Source: Nosema muscidifuracis
Lineage: Eukaryota; Microsporidia; Nosematidae
Assembly: GCA_028335825.1 (NCBI GenBank)
Contig: JAIOKI010000013.1
Span: 62,001-126,000, forward strand
Reading direction: 5' to 3'
Length of the DNA stretch: 64,000 nt
Of this stretch, positions 31,113 through 41,985 are shown in pieces. How positions within the stretch are numbered: position 1 is the first letter of the stretch; each line of letters starts with the position of its first letter. Made by a program: the position numbers and the translations under genes. The notes beneath the pieces were generated by a model. It did not search any database. It was not told the DNA's origin and was given only the letters and a program-made list of their open reading frames with translations.

Positions 31113-31661
31113 TTAATTTTTAATTAAACATATCTTATCCTTAGTAATATTTATATCTAACTTACAAGAAAGTTTAATGTGAATGAATTTCTTATATTTC
31201 TTTGATAATAAATGATTTCTAATCTCTACATTAATCTTTCTTAATAAGATTTCTTCTTTATAATCATAAATTAAAAAATTTGAGATTATTTCAATATAAT
31301 CAGGGAATATTAAATGAGTAGATTTATCATTCTCAAAAATAAATAATTTAGTATCAAATATTATTTGAAATACATCTTTCTTAGAATATGATGCTATTGT
31401 TTTATGACCTTTAATATTTATAGGTCTATAACGATGATTTATAATAGTAAAGCTATTAGTATCTGAGGATGGACTACATAAATTAAAATAATGGTGAATA
31501 TCTTGTATATTGAATTCTACAGAATCTTTTTCAAAATAATGACTAAATATCTTTTTAGGTATAATATCATCTAATTTATTGTCCCTACTATATATTTGAT
31601 CATTATCAGTTATTTTTTTGAGTGATGATAGATAAGAAAAAGCAGGATATAAAATAAACAT
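31113..31661 (-). CDS. Lineage-specific protein of 182 residues, possibly secreted
   Basis: AACCCACA precedes the ATG. The N-terminus (MFILYPAFSYLSSLKK) is hydrophobic but short for a signal peptide. The rest alternates hydrophobic and charged residues, with a pattern suggesting beta strands (for example KLFIFENDKSTHLIFPDYIE), and two cysteines only. No family recognised. Its isolated position between two deserts resembles the secreted genes of this window. Confidence 0.6.
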   Translation of the reverse strand: MFILYPAFSYLSSLKKITDNDQIYSRDNKLDDIIPKKIFSHYFEKDSVEFNIQDIHHYFNLCSPSSDTNSFTIINHRYRPINIKGHKTIASYSKKDVFQIIFDTKLFIFENDKSTHLIFPDYIEIISNFLIYDYKEEILLRKINVEIRNHLLSKKYKKFIHIKLSCKLDINITKDKICLIKN

Positions 31662-32977
31662 TGTGGGTTAAAAAAATAACTTTTTTTTATAAATGTTAAT
31701 AAAATATGATTATTAATTTATACATTTGAATTAACATCATAAATAATTTTTAATTTAAAATATTTTTTTAATAATTGTTGAATAAAAATACATCTATAAA
31801 ATTTATAGATAAGTAATTTTAAATTATTATTTTAAAATCTTTGAATAAAAAATTATTCAATTTTTAGGAGTTTAATATCTCATTATTTAATTTTAGATTT
31901 GTAATATATTAATAAATAACTGATCGTTAGATTGATATTTTTGACAGCTAATATTATACTAAGTATTGCACTAAACATACTGAATAACAATATAAATATA
32001 TGAGATTGTTCTAAAAAACTATTTTTATGAGCAATATATTCATTTTTTAAATATCATAAAGTTTCAGCTCTTTTATATATTGAAAAATTATCTGGTTAGA
32101 TTTTCATATTTATTTCAATAAAAAATATTTAAAAAATGAATAAATTATACGAAATCAATTTAATTTATTTTGGATTTGTAGAATTGATTTATGGATTACA
32201 TTTGGAAAAAATTTTTAAATAAACAAAAATAGCCTAAAAGGTCTAGATCATAGAAAAATTAATTAAATACTTTTAGTTCATTGATAATATATTCAAAATT
32301 AGTGATCACTTTTCTTCATATAAAACAGTAAATCATTCATTAGAATTTATAAATTCTATTAATTTATGCTATACAGATACTATTGAGAGGAATAAAAGCA
32401 GAAACATTTGCTAGTCAAAAAGCTAGAAAAAATAATAGGATGTTTTTTTGTAAAGCTTTCTTTTTAATTACTTTTTTAAATTTAAGAGGATCACTTCGAG
32501 CAAAGATCTTCTTAAGATAAATTATCCCATGTTCTTAGATGGATACATCATTAACAAAGAAATAACGTTGATTAAAATTTTTTTTAATTTATTTTTGATA
32601 AATATTTTTAAAAAATTTAATTAAATATTATTAATATAAATAAAAATAAAAATAAGCCATGAACAAATATTCAAAATCGTGATACTTCAATTATTACTAA
32701 ATTATTCCATTAAAATATCATTTTTAGAAAATTATTTAAATTTTATTCTTAGTATCACATTTTGTTTATTTCAACTGTTATAAATCTAAATTTTATCTCA
32801 TTTATTATTTATTAATTTATTTCTTAAAAATTTAATCTATTTTAGATAATTAATTTAAATACAAAATAAATCTATTTTTATGGTATATTATATTAGCATT
32901 AATTAGATTTAATTTAATTCTACATGATGAGTCATTTAATATATTTTTATATATAAAGAGCCTTAAAGATATTTTTC
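31662..32977. other. AT-rich gene-free stretch
   Basis: No supported gene. A patch at about 32370-32540 is slightly richer in G+C and gives peptide-like fragments in one frame or another, perhaps a decayed gene; I cannot assign it. Confidence 0.4.
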
Positions 32978-33592
32978 ATGAAATTTCTTATAGAATTTAT
33001 TATTTTTTATATTAGTGATGTAGGATCAATCGAAACAATTAAGAGTTGTAGATCTGATTTGATAACTAATATCTACATAGATATTCCTAACCCTAATGTT
33101 AAAACAATTGAAATGGGTTTTTATAGATTCATTCAAAATGATAAATCGTTTATAAGAATAAGTCCAGAACATATAAAAGAAATAGAATCAATTAAATATA
33201 AGTTTAAAGAATTGAAAGAAGATATCAAAAAAGTAGGAACTCCTATCAAAGTTCATGAACAAGATATTATTAACAATATATTTGATACATACATAAGAAT
33301 TATAAATAATTCAATATTAGAGATGTCTTATGGAAATGGAAAAGGGTTGATATATTTTACTAAAGAATTTGCTATGAAATCTGTAAATAATGAAATTTGG
33401 ATTATTTCTAGAAGAGAAGATATTTTAAAATCCTTGACAGATGATTATTTAGAAAATAGTGAAATATTAAAGATTAGGGAATCTAAAGTTATAGAGAACG
33501 AATTTTTTACAAAAGTCGTGGATTTGTGGTTTTATATCATAAAAGGGTACTCCAATATTATTACAGATAATGAGCAAGTCTATATATATTAA
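32978..33592 (+). CDS. Secreted lineage-specific protein of 204 residues
   Basis: The N-terminus MKFLIEFIIFYISDVGS is a signal-peptide candidate. The mature part is helical and charged (KYKFKELKEDIKKVG), with one cysteine and no membrane span. A weak start signal (GAGCCTTAAAGATATTTTTC) precedes the ATG. The gene ends 21 bases before the stop of the convergent RPP1 gene. No domain recognised. Confidence 0.65.
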   Translation: MKFLIEFIIFYISDVGSIETIKSCRSDLITNIYIDIPNPNVKTIEMGFYRFIQNDKSFIRISPEHIKEIESIKYKFKELKEDIKKVGTPIKVHEQDIINNIFDTYIRIINNSILEMSYGNGKGLIYFTKEFAMKSVNNEIWIISRREDILKSLTDDYLENSEILKIRESKVIENEFFTKVVDLWFYIIKGYSNIITDNEQVYIY

Positions 33593-33613
33593 ATATCTTC
33601 ATTTTTAATTTAT

Positions 33614-34309
33614 CTAAAAATTACCCGTTTTCAATTTTTTAATTAAAAAATCTTCTTTAAGATTTCCCTCATTTACATCATTAAATATACAATCATTGCT
33701 CATAAATCTTTTAGAAACACAATTCTCCATTAATTTTCTACTATTATTCATAATCAACTTACATTTATCATCCCCAATATCAAATACAAGTAACATCTTT
33801 TGAATATCCAAAGGAGATTTGAGCTCAGTAGAACAAGAAGCCCCAGATCCAATGACTACGTTCCTGCACTTTGTATATTTAAGAAGAGATTTAACATTAT
33901 ACATCCAAATAAGTCTATCTTTTTTATTGTACAAAGAATCAGATATATTAATTTCATAAAAAATATTAGGATTAATATTTTTAAACTTAGTGATTTTGGT
34001 AAAATCTAATGTTACCAGATCACACATATTCTCATCAATAGGTTTATCTAAATCAGTAAGTTTTAAACATAAAATGTCGCATTTCTTGAGTAAGTGTTTG
34101 GTATTGAAGTTAGAATTATCTATAGAAACAGTAAGCTTTTTGTATATATTTTTTGTATGTAAAATGAATGGAAGAGTAAAATCTATAGGTTTGTTTATAT
34201 CCTTTTGACTAATTTGTTTGGATAAACAAAATCCTGTATACTCACTAATTTCTAAACTTGATATATCCTTTTTAGAATATTTGATATTTATATTCGTATC
34301 GTAATACAT
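33614..34309 (-). CDS. RPP1: RNase P/MRP protein subunit RPP1 (Rpp30 family)
   Basis: This is a 231-residue protein with TTTACCCC ahead of the ATG. The Rpp30 C-terminal signature is plain at about residues 150-195: NVVIGSGASCSTELKSPLDI then MLLVFDIGDDKCKLIMNNS and RKLMEN, matching the family's I-x-S-S-G-A-x-x-x-x-E-L-R-S-P-x-D-x-x-N-L and the final N-x-R-x-L-L. Earlier strands (CDILCLKLTD, CDLVTLDF, IFYEINIS) fit the TIM-barrel of Rpp30. It acts with POP1 (22264-23418) in tRNA and rRNA processing. The length is close to a minimal archaeal-like Rpp30 plus a short tail. Confidence 0.8.
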   Translation of the reverse strand: MYYDTNINIKYSKKDISSLEISEYTGFCLSKQISQKDINKPIDFTLPFILHTKNIYKKLTVSIDNSNFNTKHLLKKCDILCLKLTDLDKPIDENMCDLVTLDFTKITKFKNINPNIFYEINISDSLYNKKDRLIWMYNVKSLLKYTKCRNVVIGSGASCSTELKSPLDIQKMLLVFDIGDDKCKLIMNNSRKLMENCVSKRFMSNDCIFNDVNEGNLKEDFLIKKLKTGNF

Positions 34310-34673
34310 AATATATGGGGTAAAAAAATTATCAAAAAATTAGATTTTATTCTTAACGTATACTAAAAAAAATAAATTGATTAATTTAAAGATAAATATT
34401 AGTTTTATAGTGCGCAACACGTCATTTTAATTTATGAATAAAATATAAATATTTAAAAGTACATTATTAATATTTAAAAATACATCTATCAATTTAATTA
34501 AACAAAAAGTGAAAGATAAATTAAATTATTATATTACTTTATCATTTGAAAATACATCTATGGATTTAATTTAGTCAGGGTGAGTAAGAATCTCTTACAA
34601 ATTTAAAAAAATATAATTTGAAGTAATCTTAAGCATTTTACTTTTAAACTAAATTAACATCAAAAATATTTTA
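34310..34673. other. Spacer of about 360 bp
   Basis: Contains the RPP1 start signal at its left end. Otherwise it is AT-rich, with loose repeats of TATTTAAAAATACATCTAT-like sequence at about 34450-34570. Confidence 0.4.
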
Positions 34674-35288
34674 TTATAAAATATATTCTAAAAAGTAATT
34701 AGACATAATGTAAAAAGCAGAAACTTTTTTGTTTTTCTCTAGAATATATTTATCCTCCGACAAATTTCTTTTTATGTTCTCAGATAGATTTAATGAATTA
34801 TCTGAATAGATTTTATCAAATATTTTAATATATAAAGATATTTGACTCATTTCGTTATCCGGAAAAGTAACCTGGAAAGTATTACCTTCTTGAATAAAAT
34901 CAGCAATAAAAAGTTTTCTGATATATTTTGTACTGTCAAAGAACTCATCATTTAATTTTTTAATATCAGTCTCAATTTCTAATAATTTTTTATTTATTTT
35001 GTTTTCTTTATCAAAAACTTCACCTATATATATTTCTGTTATTTCTCTAAGATGTTTTTTCTTAGAATGGGCGAGAATCTTTAAACTATTTAATAATTCT
35101 GTAAAAACATCTTTATCAAAATCACCTTTAAACTTTTTCATTTCTATATATGCACTTCTAAAATTAAATTTATTCTTACCAGTAACCGTTGTATAATATT
35201 TTGTAAAGTATAAGCCAAAAGAGAAACAACTTAGAAGTAAAAAAATAAGGATTATAACTATATAAATAAAAAATCTATCTAATGACAT
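34674..35288 (-). CDS. Membrane-anchored lineage-specific protein of 204 residues
   Basis: The N-terminus carries one strong hydrophobic segment at about 6-28 (FFIYIVIILIFLLLSCFSFG), long enough to be a signal anchor. A lysine/glutamate-rich helical domain with coiled-coil-like heptads at about 85-120 follows. No C-run precedes the ATG and no domain is recognised. If it is an anchor, the large domain faces the ER lumen or outside. Confidence 0.6.
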   Translation of the reverse strand: MSLDRFFIYIVIILIFLLLSCFSFGLYFTKYYTTVTGKNKFNFRSAYIEMKKFKGDFDKDVFTELLNSLKILAHSKKKHLREITEIYIGEVFDKENKINKKLLEIETDIKKLNDEFFDSTKYIRKLFIADFIQEGNTFQVTFPDNEMSQISLYIKIFDKIYSDNSLNLSENIKRNLSEDKYILEKNKKVSAFYIMSNYFLEYIL

Positions 35289-36665
35289 TCAGTCAATAGA
35301 TTTTTTACTTTTATAAAATCAATTATTTGTACCAATAGTTTTTGTGTTATTTTCAAAACCTCCTTAAGTCTAAGATTAAGTTATTTAATTATTTAAATTA
35401 TTATATATAAAATACATTACATTCCAAATTGAAAATATATTCTTATATGATAATTTAATCTCTAGTTAGTAAAAAGTAAAAAAATAAATTTTTATCTATG
35501 GAAGATGATTCACATCTAAATATTTTTGTACAAAAGCGTTGTATCTTTGAGGATATGTTCCCTTTTTGAAAATATTATAAGATCATACCTTTTTTTAATA
35601 TTGTTGACTACTTTCATTTCTTTTTTATATATTTAGATAGCATTGTGTGAGGTTTACAAATAGTCAATTTTTTGAATATAAAATTTATTTTTAATCATAT
35701 ATGTAACTATAGAAAAAAAACAAAATGTTTTTTTTTGTAATTTAATTATCAAAAAATTGGAGTTTACTTTAAATCAAATTTTATACTATAAGGTAATTAG
35801 TAAAAGTTTAAATATTTTGAAAAAAATAGATCTAATTTGTGTAAATATGCTAATGAATATGCCAAAGAATATCTCTGACAAATTTTGATAATAATAACAT
35901 TTAAACATTATAATGCGAAAGTATAATATTAAACTAAAATAACTTACTTTTTATATTAGAGTATTTTGTAAAGCCACCACGTCAATATATTAAATTAAAG
36001 ACAAGTTTTGAGTAGTTATAGTTCATGAAGTCGAAGATACTTTTGTAAGCAATTTATCAAATAGGAGTCCAGTAAATAAATTTGATTATAGTTTTTGATA
36101 CGTTGGAGATTTCTGCGAATTGAAAAAATAAATAAACTAAAATATATTATTTTAGATATTTAATCATATATGGGTTTAATAATGTGAATATTTTGCCTCC
36201 TATTTCTCATCTTTTCTTGGATTGCTAATCTCTCTGCTTTCAAGAGTTTTCTTCGGAGTAATAGGTTAGAAATTTGATTTTTTATCCAGAGATATTCTAC
36301 ATTTAGTATTGTATTTAGTTGATATTTCATCCAGGTTAGAAATATCATTATTTTGTCTTCAAAGCCATATATTAGAAAGAGATTATTGGTTATTAAGTCG
36401 TTTTTTCAAAATTTCAGGATTATTGAACTAAAACTAATTATGATTATTTGACAACTCTGACTTTAAAAAGCAAGGTAATGTTAAATGTTAATATAAACCA
36501 TTTTTTAATAGTTTAAGATACTATTTTCGATTATAAATATTACTTTTGTGCAATAACTTATAATCATTGACTATTTATAAATACTCCAAGATAATTTGAT
36601 ATCAAATAATTACAAACTATAAATTTTAAGAAAATAAATAAACTAAAAAATTATAATAATAAATT
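35289..36665. other. Intergenic region with a small open frame of uncertain status
   Basis: A 62-codon ATG frame at 36160-36348 (-), open for roughly another 20 codons before its ATG, encodes a basic helical peptide with ISNLLLRRKLLKAERLAIQE and no start signal. It may be the 3' end of a decayed gene. Nothing else is supported in this stretch. Confidence 0.35.
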
Positions 36666-38030
36666 TTAATTAGAATTATCTTCGTAAACAATCGCTTCAA
36701 AATAATTTGACACTGTAGTTTTAGTAGTACACAAATGACATTTTTCTTTTAAATAGTAAAAATATTCCCCAAGCAATTCTCTTCCTATAAAGTGTCCACA
36801 TGAAAGTCTAAGACAGACACTTGATTTACCCACACTGTTTTCTGATGGTTTCTTAAAGGTATAATTTTTTAAATCTACTACAGTTGTAAATTCATGTAGT
36901 TTATCTTCAGCAATATTATTATTTATTAATTTTAACATTTCTTCTGATGAATCTAATTTTTCTTTCAACGATTTTAGCTTTAAATTTAAATGAAAATACT
37001 TTTGAATATTTTGAATTTCAATTTTATTTCTGTTTTTATCAATTTTCGTCATTTTAATTAATATTTCACAATTATAAGTCAATGAAAACAAATGTATCTG
37101 ACTTAGCAAAAGATCAGTATTTTTATTATCAAAATATATTGGTTTATTCACGTATTTCTTAAAATCATTGCAAAAATTATTTATGGTATTAGTTTTTGGG
37201 AGTGTATATAAATGTAAAGATTCAAAAAAACTTACAAGATCATCCAATGAGGTAGGAAATTTAAAGCTAATATATATTTGTTGTAGTTTATCATTTATTT
37301 TTTCTTGTCCTGAAAAAAATAAAAAAATGCTGGGCTCTTTTGAATTCATCAACTCTAAAAATTTTCTCGAATTTTCGTAATATGGTAATTCATCATATAA
37401 ATTATGAATATTTTTATCTTTAGATAATTGGCAAAAAAATTCTGACATAAAAAGCAAATCCAATATTAAATATTTGTCAATAAGATTTTCGGTTTTAATG
37501 ACTTTTCTAACATTCAATTTAGATTTGTCATTAAAGTATTTGTATATATTGTTCAAAATTCTCTCATCGAATTTGCTATTAAACTTATAGTAAAGCTTAA
37601 GTAATAAAGTTAAACTTGGATTATCATATTTGGGATCACCAAACATTTGACCAAACTTAGATGAGAATTTTAGAATGGAATGAATCGAATTACTAAGAAG
37701 ACTATTTTTATATTCAGCTTTTTTATAAAGTATACATTCATCCATTTTAAAAGACATTAAATATAGAATTAATTCCTTACTATTATCTGATATAATGTCG
37801 TGCATATTCTCTAAAGTTTCAAATATATAATCTGTAATCATTTCTTTATTTGGATTTTTGTCTAATATATCTAAAAAAAATTCCTTATTGATAAAATCAT
37901 GTTTCTTATCTAAAATATCTTTAATAGTTTTAAATACTAAAGTGTCTATAAAAGATTTATCCTTGGAAATATTCACATTTTCCAAATTTGATGTACTACA
38001 ATAAAGTAGAGTTAAGTGAAAAAATATCAT
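36666..38030 (-). CDS. Secreted protein with C-terminal RING-like Cys/His cluster
   Basis: The start is placed at the ATG ending at 38030 because AATTCCCTT directly precedes it; the frame upstream has no ATG. The 454-residue protein begins with a signal peptide (MIFFHLTLLYCSTSNLENVN). A long helical region follows. At about 400-435 there is a Cys/His cluster, VCLRLSCGHFIGRELLGEY followed by CHLC: C-x4-C-x-H, then 17 residues, then C-x2-C. This resembles the second half of a RING finger. Secreted proteins with a terminal RING-like motif occur in expanded families in Nosema-type microsporidia, so a host-directed effector is a reasonable guess, not shown here. Confidence 0.7.
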   Translation of the reverse strand: MIFFHLTLLYCSTSNLENVNISKDKSFIDTLVFKTIKDILDKKHDFINKEFFLDILDKNPNKEMITDYIFETLENMHDIISDNSKELILYLMSFKMDECILYKKAEYKNSLLSNSIHSILKFSSKFGQMFGDPKYDNPSLTLLLKLYYKFNSKFDERILNNIYKYFNDKSKLNVRKVIKTENLIDKYLILDLLFMSEFFCQLSKDKNIHNLYDELPYYENSRKFLELMNSKEPSIFLFFSGQEKINDKLQQIYISFKFPTSLDDLVSFFESLHLYTLPKTNTINNFCNDFKKYVNKPIYFDNKNTDLLLSQIHLFSLTYNCEILIKMTKIDKNRNKIEIQNIQKYFHLNLKLKSLKEKLDSSEEMLKLINNNIAEDKLHEFTTVVDLKNYTFKKPSENSVGKSSVCLRLSCGHFIGRELLGEYFYYLKEKCHLCTTKTTVSNYFEAIVYEDNSN

Positions 38031-39273
38031 AAGGGAATTATACAAAAGTTTTATTTATATTAAAAAGATAAATTAAAAATTTTATATTTTAATCTAAATT
38101 ATTAATCACGTAAAATATTATACACTCATAGTTACTCAGTTAAAATTTCAAACATATCATAAATTTTAATTAATTTATCAGATCAACTATTATATTGTTA
38201 TTTTATTCAAATTCAGCTATATTTTAAACTTATTAATTTATATATTTTATTAAAATTTTTATGTTTTGTTTTTAAATTTTTTTAATATCATATAATTTAA
38301 TTTAATGAGTTACTTGTTTCTACTTAGAATCGTTCAATAGTCAGATTGATATCCTTTGGCAGGTCTAGCCCTTCACAGTTCTTGTTTACTGTGGTATTTT
38401 TACTGCTCATAAGCTCAATTATTACTTTTGGCTCGTCCCCTGTTAATTTCATATAACAGATTAAAAAATATTATTTTTTCAATTTAATTGATAAAGATAC
38501 TGAATAACGTTTAATTAATGTTCTTCATATATAAATCTATTATTTATGCGAAGAAATCAAAGCGAAATAGTTGAAAATGACATTTAATAATATATAAGAA
38601 TAATAGTAGAGAAAATTAGATGATTGTAGAATTAGAGAAAACAATGAAATGTTACTTATTAGCATTTTACTAGTAAATGTTCAAAATAGCAGACTAAAAA
38701 TTTTGTCTTTTTTAATGACATGAAATAATTTAATAAATAAGCATGTAAGTATTTTTAATTTATCTATAGCAATACTGACATACATTTTATCAAAGTATTC
38801 AACACCATTCTTTAAAATATTTCTTTTGAACATAAACGATAACACATGGAAGAAAGATCTGATATTAAGGATGTTGGTGTAATTGCGAGCATAATGTGTT
38901 TAAATGTAGATGAGAATTAAAGCTCACGTATTAAATTTTGCTTAAACAAATAATTAGCTTCAAAGAAATTAAAAGTTAAAGAGTATAAAATTTTATCATA
39001 AATTTATAAACAAATTAAGTTAAGTTTTTTAATTCTTAATTAAAGCAATACTAATATCTCACATTACTACATAAGATGATAATGTACTGAGTTTAAAAAC
39101 ATTACAAGATTATATAATTGAATTGAAGTTTTACTTAGTTAAGAATGCATTATTTTTCTGAAACATCTTTTTTAATTATAATATAAAAAATTTAGAAATA
39201 TTGACTAACCTGAAAAAGATTTTAAATGTAAGGAAATAACATTAATAACATAAAAAAATTAGTTGTTAATATT
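38031..39273. other. Intergenic region around a small GC-richer open frame
   Basis: Apart from the 42-codon frame at 38324-38452 (listed separately), this is AT-rich sequence without a supported gene. Confidence 0.4.
38324..38452 (-). CDS. Possible 42-residue microprotein in a GC-richer island
   Basis: An uninterrupted frame from ATG (ending 38452) to TAA (38324). By my count it is about 37% G+C, clearly above its surroundings, and it uses codons rare elsewhere here (CTG, GGG, GAC, GAG). It encodes MKLTGDEPKVIIELMSSK followed by a segment with NCEGLDLPKDINLTIERF. No C-run precedes it. It could be a real microprotein, the 3' end of a gene with lost upstream exons, or a fragment of acquired DNA. 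I do not recognise the sequence. Confidence 0.35.
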   Translation of the reverse strand: MKLTGDEPKVIIELMSSKNTTVNKNCEGLDLPKDINLTIERF

Positions 39274-40383
39274 TTAATCTATAGATAAATCTATATAACC
39301 ACTTTCAATAAGCATATTATTATTCAAAATCTTAATTTTTATACGTTTATCTGATAATTTAAGAATTTCAGATGCTTTTATAATTATATTTAACAAATTA
39401 TCAAGGTAAGAATAAATGAACGTAGAGATTTGAACTTGAGATTCAGTAAAAATAAAAATTTCTTCGTATTTTAAATCTACTAAATTATTACATTTGAGTT
39501 TGAAATTGTAAGAAATCGATCCTTTTAATTTTAAAGGTGACTTTGAAATATCAACAACATTAAATTTCTGAGTTGAATCCTGTAAATAATTAATTATATT
39601 TAACACATCCATTATTAATAATCTTTTTTGAACTAAAAATTCAATATTATTATCTGTTATATCTTTTGTATAAATATTATTAGCATGTTTTTCCACAAAT
39701 AATAAGATTAATCTATTTATTTGATTAGGAAAATTATAAATGTTCTTTGTTTTAAGGACATACAATTTAGTAAAAAATAATTTGATTAATTTAATATTGT
39801 TATTGAAGAATAATAAAACAAAATGTTGACTATTAAATAAATCTTGTTTTGTTTTTAACTGTTCAATAATTTTTTGTAAGTTACCATCACTTTCATTAAA
39901 TTCAGACATATTGGATTTAATAGTAAGTAAGTTCAATAAATGTGTATAATAACTTTTTTCATCACAATCACCAATTGGCATACTAATTTCAGTTCCTTCA
40001 TAACTTGATAATTTTAGATACATTATAGGAAACATGTATGTATATTTGGTATTTTCAGTTAAATTATATGTGTATTGAAAGATACATGGCAATCTTGTAT
40101 TATTCTCAAATACTTGTTTTTCAAAATGAATATATCTTTTCATTAAAATTCTATTCTGACTTATATAGCTTCTACAAGTTATAAATGCTCCAACACCTTT
40201 ATTATTAGCTAAATCATTGACTTTAAGATCTATATTAAAAGTATTAAGTTTCTTGTATAGATTAAATTTTTCATCTATATCTAAATCAAAACTAAACATC
40301 TTTGTACAAATTAATTTTATATTTTTATATTCTAGAGTATATAAGAACAAAAGATAAAGAAAAATCAGACACATTCTATACAT
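39274..40383 (-). CDS. Secreted lineage-specific protein of 369 residues
   Basis: GCCCTT directly precedes the ATG. A signal peptide is evident (MYRMCLIFLYLLFLYTLEY). The mature protein has alternating beta-like and helical stretches, a few cysteines and no second membrane span. The region of about 100-120 (CIFQYTYNLTENTKYTYMFP) resembles a part of the decayed gene at 205-1898, so both may belong to one secreted family. Function unknown; it is probably exported from the parasite or placed on its surface. Confidence 0.75.
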   Translation of the reverse strand: MYRMCLIFLYLLFLYTLEYKNIKLICTKMFSFDLDIDEKFNLYKKLNTFNIDLKVNDLANNKGVGAFITCRSYISQNRILMKRYIHFEKQVFENNTRLPCIFQYTYNLTENTKYTYMFPIMYLKLSSYEGTEISMPIGDCDEKSYYTHLLNLLTIKSNMSEFNESDGNLQKIIEQLKTKQDLFNSQHFVLLFFNNNIKLIKLFFTKLYVLKTKNIYNFPNQINRLILLFVEKHANNIYTKDITDNNIEFLVQKRLLIMDVLNIINYLQDSTQKFNVVDISKSPLKLKGSISYNFKLKCNNLVDLKYEEIFIFTESQVQISTFIYSYLDNLLNIIIKASEILKLSDKRIKIKILNNNMLIESGYIDLSID

Positions 40384-41985
40384 AAGGGCAAAATGTAGAT
40401 TAAAAAATTAATTTAGAATTAAATTAAATATTTAAAAAATTAATTTAAAATAAAATCGATTTATTAATAATAAATAGATTTATTTCAAGATAGAAAAATA
40501 TGAATATATAGTTTATGTAATTGATCACTTTGAAAGCATTTCATTTTATTTGAATAAAATCTGTAAACTAATTACAGATGGTACATGATAGAGGAAACTA
40601 AAGATGTATTTTGAGACTTTCTCTCACATATAAGATGTGTAAGGAGTAAATAAAAAAAGCTATATTTTTTAATTTATTCGCGTCAATCTCAAATCTAATG
40701 ACACAAAATAGAAAAATGAAAAAAGATACATAAAATGATATTTTTAAAAAAAGTAAACTGTGAGTCTCAGAAATATTATTCTTTAAATATATTTTAATTG
40801 CTATTGATTTTTAAATAAAAATAACGTAAATCAAAGGGGCAATAATTTCGAAATTTAAATATCAAAAAAAAATAATTAAATATTGTACTGACTTTACGAA
40901 AGCAGTCTGAGGATAATTTAAATTACTTAACAAAAAACTAAGGATAATGAATCTTAATAAGTTAATTATTAAATTTATATGAGTAAGAATATCTGTATAT
41001 TAGACATATACATAAAAATAAAAAATATGTATTTTGATTATTTACAACTATTAAAATGTTTTAATCTAACATGCAAATATTTTTTATTCCTTTATTTTGT
41101 TAAAAAATATTTTTTTATCTTTTTAAGATAAATTATTTTACTAAATGGAAAGAAATTTTTCATAATAAATAAACCAGATATTTTATTTATAAATATGTAT
41201 AATAAAATAAATTAATTAAGTTTTAATTAAGAAAAGATAATCCAAAAAGATCTAATTAATATTAATTTACTATCAATTAAATATAGTAAAATAATCTTAT
41301 TTAAAGTTAAAATAATATTAAGAATATATTTTTAATAATTATATTGTGTTTTATCTAATAAAAAAATTATTTTTATATTTTTTACATATAATAATTATAA
41401 ATTATTTAAAAAATTAATAAATATGACGTTGTTTAATTTTATTAGAAATCATATGGAAATAAGCAATATTAGATTAACTTATTAAAATTTATTTATCTTT
41501 ATAATAAATTTTCATTTTTAGAAATTTTTGATATTTATAATAAATTTTCTTTTTAGAAATTTTTGATCTTTATTTTAATTATATATTGAATTTTCTTTTG
41601 TAAAATTTATTTATCTTTAATTTATCTTTATAATAAATTTTCATTTTAGAAATTTTTGATCTTTAATTTAATTTTCTTTTTAGAAATTTTTGATCTTTAA
41701 TTTAATTTTCTTTTTAGAAATTATTTATCTTTATTTTAATTATATATTGAATTTTCTTTTGTAAAATTTATTTATCTTTAATTTATCTTTATAATAAATT
41801 TTCATTTTAGAAATTTTTGATCTTTAATTTAATTTTCTTTTTATCTTTAATTTATCTTTATAATAAATTTTCATTTTAGAAATTATTTATCTTTAATATA
41901 ATTTTATAATTAATTTTCTTTTTTAGAAATTTTTGATCTTTAATTAAATTTTATAAATAAACTTTTTTTAACCGTAAGGATAAAG
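40384..41985. repeat. Gene-free region ending in a tandem repeat
   Basis: The stretch 40384-41440 is plain AT-rich. The stretch 41450-41965 consists of imperfect alternating units built from TTTATCTTTATAATAAATTT, TCATTTTAGAAATTTTTGA and TTAATTTAATTTTCTTTTTA, repeated at least eight times up to the start of the first gene of the array. Confidence 0.65.

Noticed and set aside
36160-36348. 62-codon basic frame
   Set aside because: No start signal and no recognised motif; at most the end of a decayed gene, so it is mentioned only in the spacer entry.
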